Origin: a virus
DNA: 64,000 nucleotides
Virus record (IMG/VR): IMGVR_UViG_3300032783_000063
Location: 1-64,000 of that record
Direction: 5' to 3' (one strand)
Shown here: positions 34,719-42,508 of the stretch, one piece after another
Layout: every line of letters begins with the position of its first letter
Position numbering within the stretch: position 1 is the stretch's first letter
Notes under the pieces: generated by a model
Seen by the model: the letters and a program-made list of their open reading frames with translations, nothing else
Databases searched by the model: none
What the model was told of the DNA's origin: nothing
Position numbers and translations under genes: made by a program

Positions 34719-36275
34719 TCAGGCGATTGACGCAAGCGGGTCATAAGTGACGCGGGCGTACTTGTTGTGACCCCACGTAGCCAAAGTGACTGCGATCAGC
34801 GGGCTTATGTCCACTGGCGTGAGTTTCCGGCCCCAGGCATGATTCCCGTCACCAAGATCCCGCTGCACTGCCCCCGCAACCGCAGTCCGCAGATTCGGCT
34901 GGCTATCCCCCAGATGCACAAACGTGCGATCCTTCACGCTAACCAGGAACAAACCGAAAGCCTGAGCCAGCTCAGTAGACGACGGCCGGGTCACCTCAAT
35001 CCGGGCCCGCTCCACCTCGTCAATCAGATGCCCCGCCGGCCCATGCGGATCAATCACAACCGCAGCAGGCCGGTACTTCGCAGTCAGCTCAGCCAGCCGG
35101 TCAACCACCCACGCAGTCCCCGGCCGGTGATCACCAGCCGGGATCTCCCCCACAACCTTCCCATCCGGCCGCCGCCCCGCAACCGCAATCGCCGCAGTCG
35201 CCCCGCCCTCCGACGCATCCACCGCCAGAGCCAGACCCCGGCCCGACGGCCGCCGCGTCACCGGATCAGCACACGCATCCCACGCCAGCTCACTGATCAC
35301 CATCCACCCGGCCTCATCAGCAGGCCAATCCGACACAGCCAGATGCGACGCCGCGAACGTCCCCGCATCCATCGACGCATACGCCTTCGACAGATACGCC
35401 TGCGAAATCCGGATCCCCATCCCCGGGTTAGCCTTCGCCCACGTCGCCGGCGACCCCGGGTCGTCATGACGGGTGCAGTTCTTCTCGCACATCTCATGAC
35501 ACAGCTCGGCGGACCACTCAGCCCACATCAGGTCGCTGGCGCCGCCGTCCATGCCGCGGCGGCGGATCCTCGCCAGGTGGAAGGCGTCCGCGCGGCCCTC
35601 AGACGCCGTGTACCACAGCTGCGGGTTCGGCCTGGTTGACATGGTGGGCATCGACGCGCCGACTGCCTCAGCGGACAGGATCATCGCCTCGTCGTAGTAC
35701 AGGCAGTCACACGTGAACCCGCGCGCGCTCGACCTCGAGCGGGCCAGGAACCTCAGCCGCCGGGAGGCCAGGCCGCGGCGCACCGAACCGCTGTCGGAGC
35801 CCATGATGATCGTCGGCGTCGGGTAGAGCTCGATGCCCTCGGAACCATGCGACGTGATGATCTTCCGGACCAGGCGGCACAGGTCCGGGGTTGTCTCCAC
35901 GAGGGCCTGCATCCGCAGGAAATGTTCCTCAGTCGTCTTGAACTCGTGGGATGTGTGGATTTGCAGCAGGTCGTCTAGCAGGAACATCCCCGCCAGCTGC
36001 CGCGCCTCAATTATGCAATTCTTGCCATTCTGGCGCGGGATGAGGAGCCCGACCTCGAACGCTGCCCACTGACCGCCCGGCAGAGTCCCCATCGACTCCC
36101 GCAGAACCCACGCTTCCCACTCATCCAGAACCAGCCCAGCCGACGCAGCGAGCTCCACCGCGTCATCGCCCTGCGCATGCGACACCGCAGGCGGCGCCCA
36201 GAACACCCGCGGCCGGGGATTCCCCTCAGCCTTCGGCGGCGGCGCGTTCCGCGCGTCTCGCCCTGAGCTCGTCAA
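34719..36275 (-). CDS. Terminase large subunit
   Basis: 518 residues. TTG 36273-36275 is preceded by GGAAGG; an upstream start at 36314 would overlap the small subunit more. ATPase Walker A LIPRQNGKN (about 80-86), Walker B CLYYDEA (about 192-197), followed by ASRRLRFLARSRSSARG. The C-terminal nuclease region starts GLALAVDASEGGATAAIAV, with VVIDPHGPAGHLI and WGRKLTPVDISPLIAVTLATWG later, giving the acidic triad of RNase-H-like terminase nucleases. It packages DNA into the prohead together with the portal. It overlaps the small-subunit gene. Confidence 0.88.
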   Translation of the reverse strand: MTSSGRDARNAPPPKAEGNPRPRVFWAPPAVSHAQGDDAVELAASAGLVLDEWEAWVLRESMGTLPGGQWAAFEVGLLIPRQNGKNCIIEARQLAGMFLLDDLLQIHTSHEFKTTEEHFLRMQALVETTPDLCRLVRKIITSHGSEGIELYPTPTIIMGSDSGSVRRGLASRRLRFLARSRSSARGFTCDCLYYDEAMILSAEAVGASMPTMSTRPNPQLWYTASEGRADAFHLARIRRRGMDGGASDLMWAEWSAELCHEMCEKNCTRHDDPGSPATWAKANPGMGIRISQAYLSKAYASMDAGTFAASHLAVSDWPADEAGWMVISELAWDACADPVTRRPSGRGLALAVDASEGGATAAIAVAGRRPDGKVVGEIPAGDHRPGTAWVVDRLAELTAKYRPAAVVIDPHGPAGHLIDEVERARIEVTRPSSTELAQAFGLFLVSVKDRTFVHLGDSQPNLRTAVAGAVQRDLGDGNHAWGRKLTPVDISPLIAVTLATWGHNKYARVTYDPLASIA

Positions 36276-36666
36276 CCGTCGACCCTTCCGACTCCGGCGG
36301 CGCCAGAGCCGCAAGCTCCGACAGCGTGATCCGCAGTTCCCGCGCGACCGCTGTCAGATCCCCCGCATTCACGCCACCGTCCAGCCGCCGCGCCAGCAGG
36401 CCAGCCAGCCGCGCCGACGCAGACATGCGCAACTTCTCCGGCAGCACACCCACATCCGCCACAACAGCCGACTCCGTCTCGCCCGGCGCCAGCGCGGGGC
36501 CGACCGCAGTGCGCCGCTCCGAGATCAGCAGCAGCCGGTCCACCGCCCGCAGCACCATCGTCGCGTTGTTGGCTTCCGCGGCCTGGCGGAGCACCGCCTG
36601 GCAGCACCGCTCAAGCTCAGCCAGCCGCGCCTGCTCTGATTCCGCCCAGGCCGTCACATCATCCAC
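36226..36666 (-). CDS. Probable terminase small subunit
   Basis: 146 residues, GTG start with GGGGAACC upstream. Mostly helical (AELERCCQAVLRQAAEANN, MVLRAVDRLLLISERR), with a charged tail (TVDELRARRAERAAAEG). Position directly upstream of and overlapping the large subunit, length and helical content fit a small terminase. No sequence motif proves it. It would bind pac/cos DNA. Confidence 0.6.
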   Translation of the reverse strand: MDDVTAWAESEQARLAELERCCQAVLRQAAEANNATMVLRAVDRLLLISERRTAVGPALAPGETESAVVADVGVLPEKLRMSASARLAGLLARRLDGGVNAGDLTAVARELRITLSELAALAPPESEGSTVDELRARRAERAAAEG

Positions 36667-36680
36667 TCGGTTCCCCTGCC

Positions 36681-36908
36681 TTAACCACCCGGCGGGTTGC
36701 GGCCACGTTCCCGCCGCAGCCGGGCTGCGGCGGCACGCCTTCGACGCTTCTTCTCGTCGTCGGACAGGCCCTCCGGCGGCGGACCGCCGCCAGCACCCCC
36801 AGCACCCAGCACCGCCCCAGCGCCGAGCAGCCCAGCAGCCGTCTTCAGACCGTGGCCGCCGCGGCCGCCAGCACGGCCCCTACCCCCGCCGCCGCCTCGA
36901 CCGCCCAC
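36681..36908 (-). CDS. Small Gly/Arg-rich protein
   Basis: 75 residues from GTG 36906-36908 (weak ribosome site); overlaps the upstream gene by 29 bases. It has a Gly-rich N-terminus (GRGRAGGRGGHGLKTAAG), a Gly/Ala stretch, and a basic end LSDDEKKRRRRAAAARLRR. The composition suggests nucleic-acid contact, but no family is recognised. Confidence 0.4.
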   Translation of the reverse strand: MGGRGGGGGRGRAGGRGGHGLKTAAGLLGAGAVLGAGGAGGGPPPEGLSDDEKKRRRRAAAARLRRERGRNPPGG

Positions 36909-37611
36909 TCCCGTCAGCCCCCTGCCACCGCGTCGGGTACAGCCTGACCGGCACACCGTGAGTATCAGCGCCTGGCGGGAGCTTCCCGTACACCAGCAGC
37001 ACCGACGGGGCGACACGCTCCGCCAGCGCGCTCAGCCCCGCCTGGAACCCCGCATGCGCCGACCGGTCACGCACCACACCCACCGCCGACACCGCCACCG
37101 GACACCCATGCGGCATCGTCCCGAACGCAAACCCGAACGTCTCCGGCCCAGCCCACTGCGCCGTACAGATCACCCGCACACCATGCGACTGCCACCACGC
37201 CGCACACCAACGAGACCGGTACACCTGCCACGACTGCACAACCCACGGCGCACCCCGCCACAACGAGAAATCCGGCGACAGCGCCATGCACCCGGCCGTC
37301 TTCAGCCGCGCGACCGACTTCTCCGCCCGCGCCCACATCGACTCGAACCGGTAATCATCCAGGAACGAATGCGCCGCCGCGTTCGGCCCGGCATCGGCCA
37401 GGGCCGCGCGGTCCGTCCACGCCAGCATTCGCTCCGGCACTGTGTACTCCGCCGCGACGTCTGGAATACCCCACTCATTTGAGCTCGGGAACACGGCCCG
37501 CAGGTTCAGGTCGTCAAGGTGGCCAGGCGGCTTGGACAGCCACAGGGCGCTCGTCCGGGTGCCCGCCAGGTCAAACGCGCCTGGCTGCTCCGGAAACAGG
37601 ACTTCCTGCAA
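36880..37611 (-). CDS. DUF4417-like protein
   Basis: 243 residues with a TTG start (weak upstream site). Text matching the DUF4417 family: AAHSFLDDYRFESMWARAEK, GCMALSPDFSLW, QSWQVYRSRWCAAWWQSHG, VSAVGVVRDRSAH and VLLVYGKL in the right order. The family is common in actinobacterial and Firmicute mobile elements near replication or packaging genes; its function is not established. It precedes the terminase pair. The Arg/Gly-rich end (GSGRSRRRRG) is an addition. Confidence 0.75.
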   Translation of the reverse strand: MQEVLFPEQPGAFDLAGTRTSALWLSKPPGHLDDLNLRAVFPSSNEWGIPDVAAEYTVPERMLAWTDRAALADAGPNAAAHSFLDDYRFESMWARAEKSVARLKTAGCMALSPDFSLWRGAPWVVQSWQVYRSRWCAAWWQSHGVRVICTAQWAGPETFGFAFGTMPHGCPVAVSAVGVVRDRSAHAGFQAGLSALAERVAPSVLLVYGKLPPGADTHGVPVRLYPTRWQGADGSGRSRRRRG

Positions 37612-37723
37612 GCTCGAATGTCCGATTTGAACCTTCCAGGGGGTTCTGAATGTCCGAAATAGCCCCTGAAAGTTGCCTAGGGAGAGAAAAACCTAAATGC
37701 ACCTGGGCATCCTCAGTGCGATC

Positions 37724-37795
37724 ATGAAAAAAACGACCGCGTTCATCGCCGGGCTGCTCGCGTTCTCCGGGTGCTGTCCGGCCTGTCCTGTTTGA
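37724..37795 (+). CDS. Possible 23-residue lipoprotein-like peptide
   Basis: ATG frame encoding MKKTTAFIAGLLAFSGCCPA plus three more residues. The start, hydrophobic core and S-G-C lipobox-like end look like a short lipoprotein signal. It stands alone in a non-coding stretch with no strong ribosome site. It may be a lysis-type peptide or chance. Confidence 0.3.
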   Translation: MKKTTAFIAGLLAFSGCCPACPV

Positions 37796-38013
37796 TCGCA
37801 TCGCGGGCGAAGGGGGGTGGCTTGTCTGAGTCCTCGGCGCGCGCCCTCAGTCGTTCGGTCCGGGGTCTCATCGCAGGCACATGCCGGGAGGTTCCCGAAG
37901 GTACTGGAATCAGGGACTCGGTCACCGACTCCCATTCCTTTAAATGGGAACTACTATAGTCATACCATCTTGTTTATCTTGAATGCTTATCGTGTAATGA
38001 TTGCTGTCACATG

Positions 38014-38027
38014 CACACATATGTGTG
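38014..38027. promoter_or_regulatory. 14-bp palindrome
   Basis: CACACATATGTGTG is a perfect palindrome, in a low-GC stretch upstream of the minus-strand structural genes. Candidate operator for a dimeric regulator. Confidence 0.4.
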
Positions 38028-38060
38028 GATGGTCGCATGCGGCAGGCATACGGGCAGGGC

Positions 38061-38120
38061 ATGCCACCACCCCCCTGCCATGGGCACCACCCCCCTGCCA
38101 TGGGCACCACCCCCCTGCTG
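38061..38120 (+). repeat. Three 20-bp tandem repeats
   Basis: The unit TGGGCACCACCCCCCTGCCA is present at 38081-38100, with diverged copies at 38061-38080 and 38101-38120. No coding frame runs through it. Iteron-like, or a slipped-strand repeat. Confidence 0.8.
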
Positions 38121-38126
38121 GCAGGC

Positions 38127-38214
38127 ACTCCCTCACCGTGGCCCTCTAATCACCAGGACCGTCCGCTGACACTCCCTCACCGTGGCCCTCTAATCACCAG
38201 GACCGTCCACTGAC
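38127..38214 (+). repeat. Two 44-bp tandem repeats
   Basis: 38127-38170 and 38171-38214 are identical but for one base (GCTGAC versus ACTGAC near the end). The second copy contains the stop codon and last codons of the HNH gene, so the duplication happened at that gene's end. Confidence 0.9.
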
Positions 38215-38568
38215 AGGCTGCGGCTGGTCGCCACGCTTCACTGCGTCAGCATGCTCACGACTACAGGCAAGCTGGCTGGCACGGGTGGCACGGTAGGTCA
38301 CGTGGCAGATGGGGCAGACACGCTGGCGTGTTCTCTTGCCCTGCCTGCTGGTGCCGACGACACCGCCGGCTGACTCGTTGCACCGGTCGTGCTCGAGTCC
38401 CAGGTAAGCGCGCGGGCCTGCGCCGTCGCGGTGGCCGAGGTGCAGCTTAGTGGCGTCCCACGTGGGCTGGCCGCAGCGTGCGCATGGCTGGCCCGGGCGC
38501 CAGCGGGCGATGAGCCTGGCGCGCATCTTCTGGTGCGCAGGCCCGTATTTGGAGCCCTTGGGTGCCAT
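38194..38568 (-). CDS. HNH endonuclease
   Basis: 124 residues. The zinc-binding HNH core is PCARCGQP, LHLGHRDGAGP and LGLEHDRCNESAGG, the type found next to terminase genes in many phages, where it helps the terminase cut concatemers at cos sites. A second Cys/His cluster (CPICHVTY, QLACSREHA) lies after residue 85. The ATG has no strong ribosome site; the small gene upstream ends three bases before it. Its 3' end lies in a tandem repeat. Confidence 0.8.
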   Translation of the reverse strand: MAPKGSKYGPAHQKMRARLIARWRPGQPCARCGQPTWDATKLHLGHRDGAGPRAYLGLEHDRCNESAGGVVGTSRQGKRTRQRVCPICHVTYRATRASQLACSREHADAVKRGDQPQPVSGRSW

Positions 38569-38571
38569 CGT

Positions 38572-38742
38572 TCAGCCGATGTAGGTTCGTTCGCCGTTGA
38601 GGACGCGCACTGCGGTGATGGCGTCCATGATCCTGAGCACAGGCTCGCCCCACCGCTCGCTGAGTACGCCAAGCGGCAGCTGGTGGTCGGCGTCAGGCAG
38701 CGACTGGACTTCTTCCATGAGTCGCTCGAAGGGCATCCGCAT
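38572..38742 (-). CDS. Small hypothetical protein, 56 residues
   Basis: Starts MRMPFERLMEEVQSLPDADH and continues through SERWGEPVLRIMDAITAVRV to GERTYIG. ATG 38740-38742. Acidic-amphipathic helices. Tight packing between HTH and HNH genes supports a real gene. No family recognised. Confidence 0.6.
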   Translation of the reverse strand: MRMPFERLMEEVQSLPDADHQLPLGVLSERWGEPVLRIMDAITAVRVLNGERTYIG

Positions 38743-38752
38743 GGGTCAGCGC

Positions 38753-39094
38753 CTAGTCGGTATGGCGTGTGCGAGGCCGGCGAGGTAGCGGACCGGTCAT
38801 GGTTTCCCTGTGCGGGCATGAGGTGTCAGGCCCAATATCACCACACATTTCGGGGTGGTGTCTAACCGTCCGTAAGACGCGTGCGAGCCAGGGTCCGAGG
38901 GCGGCGTGGAGGCGGAGGAGTTCCTGGGCGTTGTAGGTGAGTTCCGGGTGTCCTCGGCGGCCGGTGTAGCGGTAGCCGGTCGGGAGGAGGCCGAGTGCGC
39001 GGACGATGGCGCGGAGTTGTCTTGTGGTGATGGGCGGGTCGAGGAAGCTGGCGGCTTCGGTGAGGGTGAACCCTACTTCTGCGGGTGCGGACAC
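38753..39094 (-). CDS. MerR/excisionase-like helix-turn-helix protein
   Basis: 113 residues, GTG start. The N-terminal 70 residues (FTLTEAASFLDPPITTRQLR, then ALGLLPTGYRYTGRRGHPEL) have the layout of winged helix-turn-helix proteins of the MerR/Xis type. The C-terminal 35 residues are polar. A DNA-binding regulator of the nearby phage genes is likely. Confidence 0.65.
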   Translation of the reverse strand: MSAPAEVGFTLTEAASFLDPPITTRQLRAIVRALGLLPTGYRYTGRRGHPELTYNAQELLRLHAALGPWLARVLRTVRHHPEMCGDIGPDTSCPHRETMTGPLPRRPRTRHTD

Positions 39095-39103
39095 CGGTCC
39101 AGA

Positions 39104-39799
39104 TTAGCGGTGTGTAATTGTTTTAGCGCTGTGTGGTGACTGTGCGTATTCGGCGGATGTTGGCCGTAGCCGCAGCATGATCTCGGGTGTTGTGTAGATC
39201 GCCGCTGACGGGTAGTGGCGGCTGAGTTTGTCCTCGATCTCGGCTTTAACCAGGTCTGTGTCGGGTGACGGCACGAGCCGCTGGGTGACTGCATGTCCGG
39301 TGAGTGCCTCGAATGTGGCTGCGCCTGCGGGGCCGCGGCGGAACATGTTCGGATGTGGTGTCCAGCGCCGCTGGCCGCCGCCGGCTGGGATGAGGTTTTC
39401 GTGGTCGATGGCGAGGGCTACGATGCGTGCCCGCGCGGAGCGGAAGCCGAGCGGGCCGCCGATGACTTTCCCGTCGCCTTCGATGACGCCGATGATGGCG
39501 TTCTCGGGGTCGTAGATGGGTGCGTGGGCTCGTTGCCAGTATGCCCAGAACCCGCAGCCGCAGCGGTACGTGAACCCGGCGGGCTGGAGGTTCGCGGGAC
39601 TTTTGTAATAGTCGAAGTCGACGGGCGGCTGGTGGGTGCGGTCATTGGAGCAGACGGCCTGGTTGTCGCCGTCTTTCCACACGTACCAGTTGGATCCCCG
39701 GAGCATGCCTTCGCCGGTGAGCGTCCAGGTGCGGACGCCGAACACTGACCCGGCGGTGAATAACCCCGGGCCGTTCTCGTGGAATCCGTCTGCGCTCAT
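39104..39799 (-). CDS. Hypothetical phage protein with Cys cluster
   Basis: 231 residues. ATG in an ATGA overlap with the upstream small gene. It has FTYRCGCGFWAYWQRAHAP and VIGVIEGDGKVIGGPLGFRS, which are seen in actinobacterial mobile-element proteins of unknown function, and TTPEIMLRLRPTSAEYAQ. No domain is recognised. Confidence 0.6.
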   Translation of the reverse strand: MSADGFHENGPGLFTAGSVFGVRTWTLTGEGMLRGSNWYVWKDGDNQAVCSNDRTHQPPVDFDYYKSPANLQPAGFTYRCGCGFWAYWQRAHAPIYDPENAIIGVIEGDGKVIGGPLGFRSARARIVALAIDHENLIPAGGGQRRWTPHPNMFRRGPAGAATFEALTGHAVTQRLVPSPDTDLVKAEIEDKLSRHYPSAAIYTTPEIMLRLRPTSAEYAQSPHSAKTITHR

Positions 39800-39930
39800 G
39801 CGGGGATGGGTTCCCTGGCGGGTGCAGGCTGCGCCGGTGCTGGCTGCGGTACGGGTGCTGGTTCCTGTGCTGGGTGGTCGGGCCAGCGTTCATATTCGCG
39901 GACCCATTCAGTTTCGCCGATGTTGCCCAT
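39796..39930 (-). CDS. Small Pro/Ala-rich peptide, 44 residues
   Basis: MGNIGETEWVREYERWPDHP followed by a Pro/Ala/Glu tail. Its ATG overlaps the upstream stop (TGATG) and its TGA overlaps the next ATG, so it is coupled on both sides. Function unknown. Confidence 0.55.
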   Translation of the reverse strand: MGNIGETEWVREYERWPDHPAQEPAPVPQPAPAQPAPAREPIPA

Positions 39931-40577
39931 CAGTCCGCCTCGCTGTCGGGTTGCGGTGGCACTGGCGGCACTTGTATCTGCCCGTCTGCCCATACGAGCA
40001 TCGGCTCGCCGGATGCCTGCCCTATCTCCATGGTAGCTGTCGGGCGGCGGCCGGAACTGTCGGCGCAGTCCCCGTACCAGCACATGACAACGCCGGTGCG
40101 CTGTGCCACGCGAAGGGAGAATGTGGAGCAGTATGGGCAGCGTGGCGGGAGGCCGTCGGGTCCTGGCAGCAGACGGCGCCATACGGGTGCGGTGTCGATG
40201 GCGGGCAACTGCTGGGCTGCGGTGATCCACCGGGAGACAAGGTGCATGGCAGTGGTCTCGGCGTCGGTGCCGAGCTGGACGCCGAGCATGGCGATCGCGT
40301 CGATGGCTGCGAGGGTGTGGGCGTCGCTGCCGCCGCGGCGCCTGCCTGGCGTGCCGGTCAGGGCGAGCCGCATGGATGCCTCGAGGCGCCGGGATCCTTC
40401 ATGCACGTCGGTGATGACAGCGGCGACACGGGGGTTCCACGGTGGCGCGGAAGTGGCCTGGCCGTGGCCGTGGACGCCTTCCTCGTCGGGCTGGGTGATG
40501 AGCGCTTCGACTTTGGGCATCCAGGCTGCGAGGTCGTTGCAGGCGTCGGCGAGCTCGGATGGCCGTTCAGCCGGCAT
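39930..40577 (-). CDS. Hypothetical protein with zinc ribbon
   Basis: 215 residues from ATG 40575-40577. A helical N-terminal region (ELADACNDLAAWMPKVEALI; RRLEASMRLALTGTPGRRR; IDAIAMLGVQLGTDAETTAM) is followed by a zinc ribbon PRCPYCSTFSLRVAQ ... VMCWYGDCAD. This layout is common in actinophage or AICE proteins of unknown role. It overlaps the upstream gene by 11 bases. Confidence 0.6.
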   Translation of the reverse strand: MPAERPSELADACNDLAAWMPKVEALITQPDEEGVHGHGQATSAPPWNPRVAAVITDVHEGSRRLEASMRLALTGTPGRRRGGSDAHTLAAIDAIAMLGVQLGTDAETTAMHLVSRWITAAQQLPAIDTAPVWRRLLPGPDGLPPRCPYCSTFSLRVAQRTGVVMCWYGDCADSSGRRPTATMEIGQASGEPMLVWADGQIQVPPVPPQPDSEAD

Positions 40578-40947
40578 GGGTGTCTTCGGGTTGCTCGGTG
40601 ACTTCGCCTTCTCCCCGCACTGTGACCTGTGGTTTGTCGCCGTGTGTAACAATTTCGTCACGCATTGCGATCCGCGAGCCTATACCTTTCCCGGCGTAAA
40701 GTTTTAGGTTGCGGTCTGGGTTATAAGCAGCGTTGGATTCGTCCGGGACTACAGCGGCCTGAACGACGTGCCATGGGGAACAGTCGCGCATGACCAGAGT
40801 GTGTCCGCCCGCGCCGAAATTGCAGCCGCAGTCGCGGTTAAGGCGGTCACGCTCGGCGGCCAGGCCATACCGATTCTGGTATGACGGTCCGGTGGAGACA
40901 CTACCGTCTGGGTGCATGATCCCCCATTCGCGGCGGTCAGTCGGCAT
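40567..40947 (-). CDS. Hypothetical protein
   Basis: 126 residues; ATG overlaps the end of the RHH gene. It has a Gly/Ser-rich start (WGIMHPDGSVSTGPSYQNRY), a Cys pair (DCGCNFGAGG), and a charged end. A small MHPDGSV-type head is seen in several actinophage proteins, but I recognise no function. Confidence 0.55.
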   Translation of the reverse strand: MPTDRREWGIMHPDGSVSTGPSYQNRYGLAAERDRLNRDCGCNFGAGGHTLVMRDCSPWHVVQAAVVPDESNAAYNPDRNLKLYAGKGIGSRIAMRDEIVTHGDKPQVTVRGEGEVTEQPEDTHAG

Positions 40948-41170
40948 GTGACCAGGTGGTGTCGGGCGGGGGCCTGAAGGTAACCATGGGCAGCGGTTTG
41001 TCCCGTTTCAGTGTGCTGGTGTCTTTGCGTTTGATGCGGCCTTCGGCGGCGAGGCGCATGATGACGGCGGTGACGAGCCAGGAGGACATGGGCTCGCCGT
41101 CGCGGGCGTCGTTGACGGCGGCGAGGACTTTCGCGGGCATTCTGGCCTGCACGACGGGTGAATTGGCCAC
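40937..41170 (-). CDS. Ribbon-helix-helix-like protein
   Basis: 77 residues from GTG 41168-41170. ARMPAKVLAAVNDARDGEPM followed by SSWLVTAVIMRLAAEGRIKR has the beta-helix-helix spacing of RHH/CopG regulators, with a basic tail. The neighbour is a second RHH-like gene. It may regulate transfer or maintenance genes. Confidence 0.6.
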   Translation of the reverse strand: MANSPVVQARMPAKVLAAVNDARDGEPMSSWLVTAVIMRLAAEGRIKRKDTSTLKRDKPLPMVTFRPPPDTTWSHAD

Positions 41171-41183
41171 GTTTTCTACTGTA

Positions 41184-41426
41184 TTACAGGTTGCCGGGGT
41201 CGGCTGGGTCGGGGATGCCCTGCTTGAGGACGACGACCGGGATAGTGGTGGTGCCGGTGCTGCTCGTGGCGGTGCTGGCGCCGAGGGCATGCGCCAGGCG
41301 GAGTGAGATGGCGTGCCTCAGCCATCCCGACCGTGTCATGTCGCCGCGGGCGTCGTCGATGGCCTCGAGGGTCTGCGCGCTGACCTTGACAGACAGGGTG
41401 GCTCGTTTGCCGGCGGACCGTGGCAC
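41184..41426 (-). CDS. Ribbon-helix-helix-like protein
   Basis: 80 residues, GTG start. RATLSVKVSAQTLEAIDDAR and MTRSGWLRHAISLRLAHALG are the strand and two helices of a CopG/Arc-type DNA-binding fold. The Thr/Ser/Pro-rich end is unstructured. It is divergent from the LysM gene and could repress it. Confidence 0.65.
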   Translation of the reverse strand: MPRSAGKRATLSVKVSAQTLEAIDDARGDMTRSGWLRHAISLRLAHALGASTATSSTGTTTIPVVVLKQGIPDPADPGNL

Positions 41427-41559
41427 CTGGCCAGCGTAGCGAAACGTGAGACACGGGACACGGGGTGTCGTTAGGCTCCCGCGTCATCAGGCGCTCGGAG
41501 GAACGCCAGCAGGACCGGCGGTCGTCCGCATGGGCGCGAAGCGCGCGAGAAGGACGTTT

Positions 41560-42366
41560 ATGGGCCGCCATAGGAAACCGTCACGCCTGCTGACAGGTGC
41601 GACCGCTGGTGCCGCTGCTGCCCCCGCGCTGGCCGGGGTGGCGGCGGCTTTCTGTCTTACTCAGCCGCCGCCGCAGGAGCCTGCGGTGCTGCCTGACGTG
41701 CAGCATGTGGCCATGGCTGCCCTGTCGGCGCCAGCGGGGACGTACACGGTGCAGCCAGGCGACACCCTGTCAGGCATCGCCGGCCGAGTGTGGGACAACC
41801 CGGCCGGATGGACAGAGATTTACGGCCAGAACCGGCAGGTGATCGGCGGCGACCCGAACCTGATCCTGGCGGGTGAGCGGCTGACGGTGGGCGCCGAGTT
41901 CCCGAGCCGGCCAGTGCAGGCTGCGCCGGCGCAGTCCGTGCCGCACCTGCAGGGCACTTACGGGCATCCGTATTACTGCGGTGACGGCGACGGCGACGGC
42001 TTCGACATGCCGTGCTGGAAACTCCACCATGATGCTCCTGGACGGGCGTCCGCTCCCCCACAGGCGCCCGTCCAGGGATACCGGGCACCCGCGGCACCCG
42101 TGCAGGCCCCCGCCCGCGCGGTGTCATACACAGGCTCCGGCGGGTTCCAGTCATGTGTGATCGCACGCGAGTCGGGCGGGAACAGCCAGGTGATGAACTC
42201 GTCGGGGCATTACGGCCTGTACCAGTTCGCCGCGGGCACATGGGCGGCGGCGGGCGGGAACCCCGGCGACTTCGGGCATGCGTCGGTGGCCGAGCAGAAC
42301 CAGGTGTTCGCGTCCGCGTATGCGAAGTGGGGCACACAGCCCTGGGCGGGTTACGACGGCTGCTGA
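41560..42366 (+). CDS. Secreted LysM / transglycosylase (Rpf-like) protein
   Basis: 268 residues; ATG 41560 has AGAAGGA just before. Residues 1-33 are a basic-then-hydrophobic signal peptide. LysM (about 61-111) reads TYTVQPGDTLSGIAGRVWDN. A DGDGDGFDMPC loop (about 140-150) recalls Excalibur Ca-binding motifs. The C-terminal 75 residues (SCVIARESGGNSQVMN, SGHYGLYQFAAGTWAAAGG) resemble the Rpf/SLT lysozyme-like domain with the catalytic Glu in RESGG. It probably cleaves or remodels peptidoglycan outside the cell, which would aid DNA transfer or phage release. Confidence 0.8.
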   Translation: MGRHRKPSRLLTGATAGAAAAPALAGVAAAFCLTQPPPQEPAVLPDVQHVAMAALSAPAGTYTVQPGDTLSGIAGRVWDNPAGWTEIYGQNRQVIGGDPNLILAGERLTVGAEFPSRPVQAAPAQSVPHLQGTYGHPYYCGDGDGDGFDMPCWKLHHDAPGRASAPPQAPVQGYRAPAAPVQAPARAVSYTGSGGFQSCVIARESGGNSQVMNSSGHYGLYQFAAGTWAAAGGNPGDFGHASVAEQNQVFASAYAKWGTQPWAGYDGC

Positions 42367-42376
42367 GGAGGGCTGG

Positions 42377-42508
42377 TTGGACGTTGCTGAGGTTCTCGGA
42401 CTTTTGCTGACCGGGCTGGCCGGGGTGGCGTGTGTTGTGCTGCTGCGGGCCGTCCTCCACGTGATCCGGCACTGGAGGACGGCCCGCGACATCATCGACG
42501 ACAGCTAG
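42377..42508 (+). CDS. Small membrane protein, 43 residues
   Basis: TTG 42377 has GAGGAGG at ideal distance, ten bases after the LysM stop. Hydrophobic span LGLLLTGLAGVACVVLLRAV with a basic end. Likely cotranslated with the LysM protein. Function unknown (holin-like size, not proven). Confidence 0.55.
   Translation: MDVAEVLGLLLTGLAGVACVVLLRAVLHVIRHWRTARDIIDDS

Larger units (their letters stand above)
37612..38193. other. Non-coding stretch between DUF4417 and HNH genes
   Basis: 582 bases with no solid gene. Much of 37900-38000 is AT-richer than the rest of the window. It holds a hairpin (CCCATT 37931-37936 / AATGGG 37943-37948), a palindromic -10-like ACTATAGT at 37953-37960, a 14-bp palindrome at 38014-38027 and tandem repeats from 38061. 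This could be a regulatory or origin-type region for the structural operon. Confidence 0.6.

Noticed and set aside
41427-41559. Possible riboswitch before the LysM/Rpf-like gene
   Set aside because: Such genes are often under c-di-AMP riboswitches in actinobacteria, but I could not fit the known core motif to these 133 bases.
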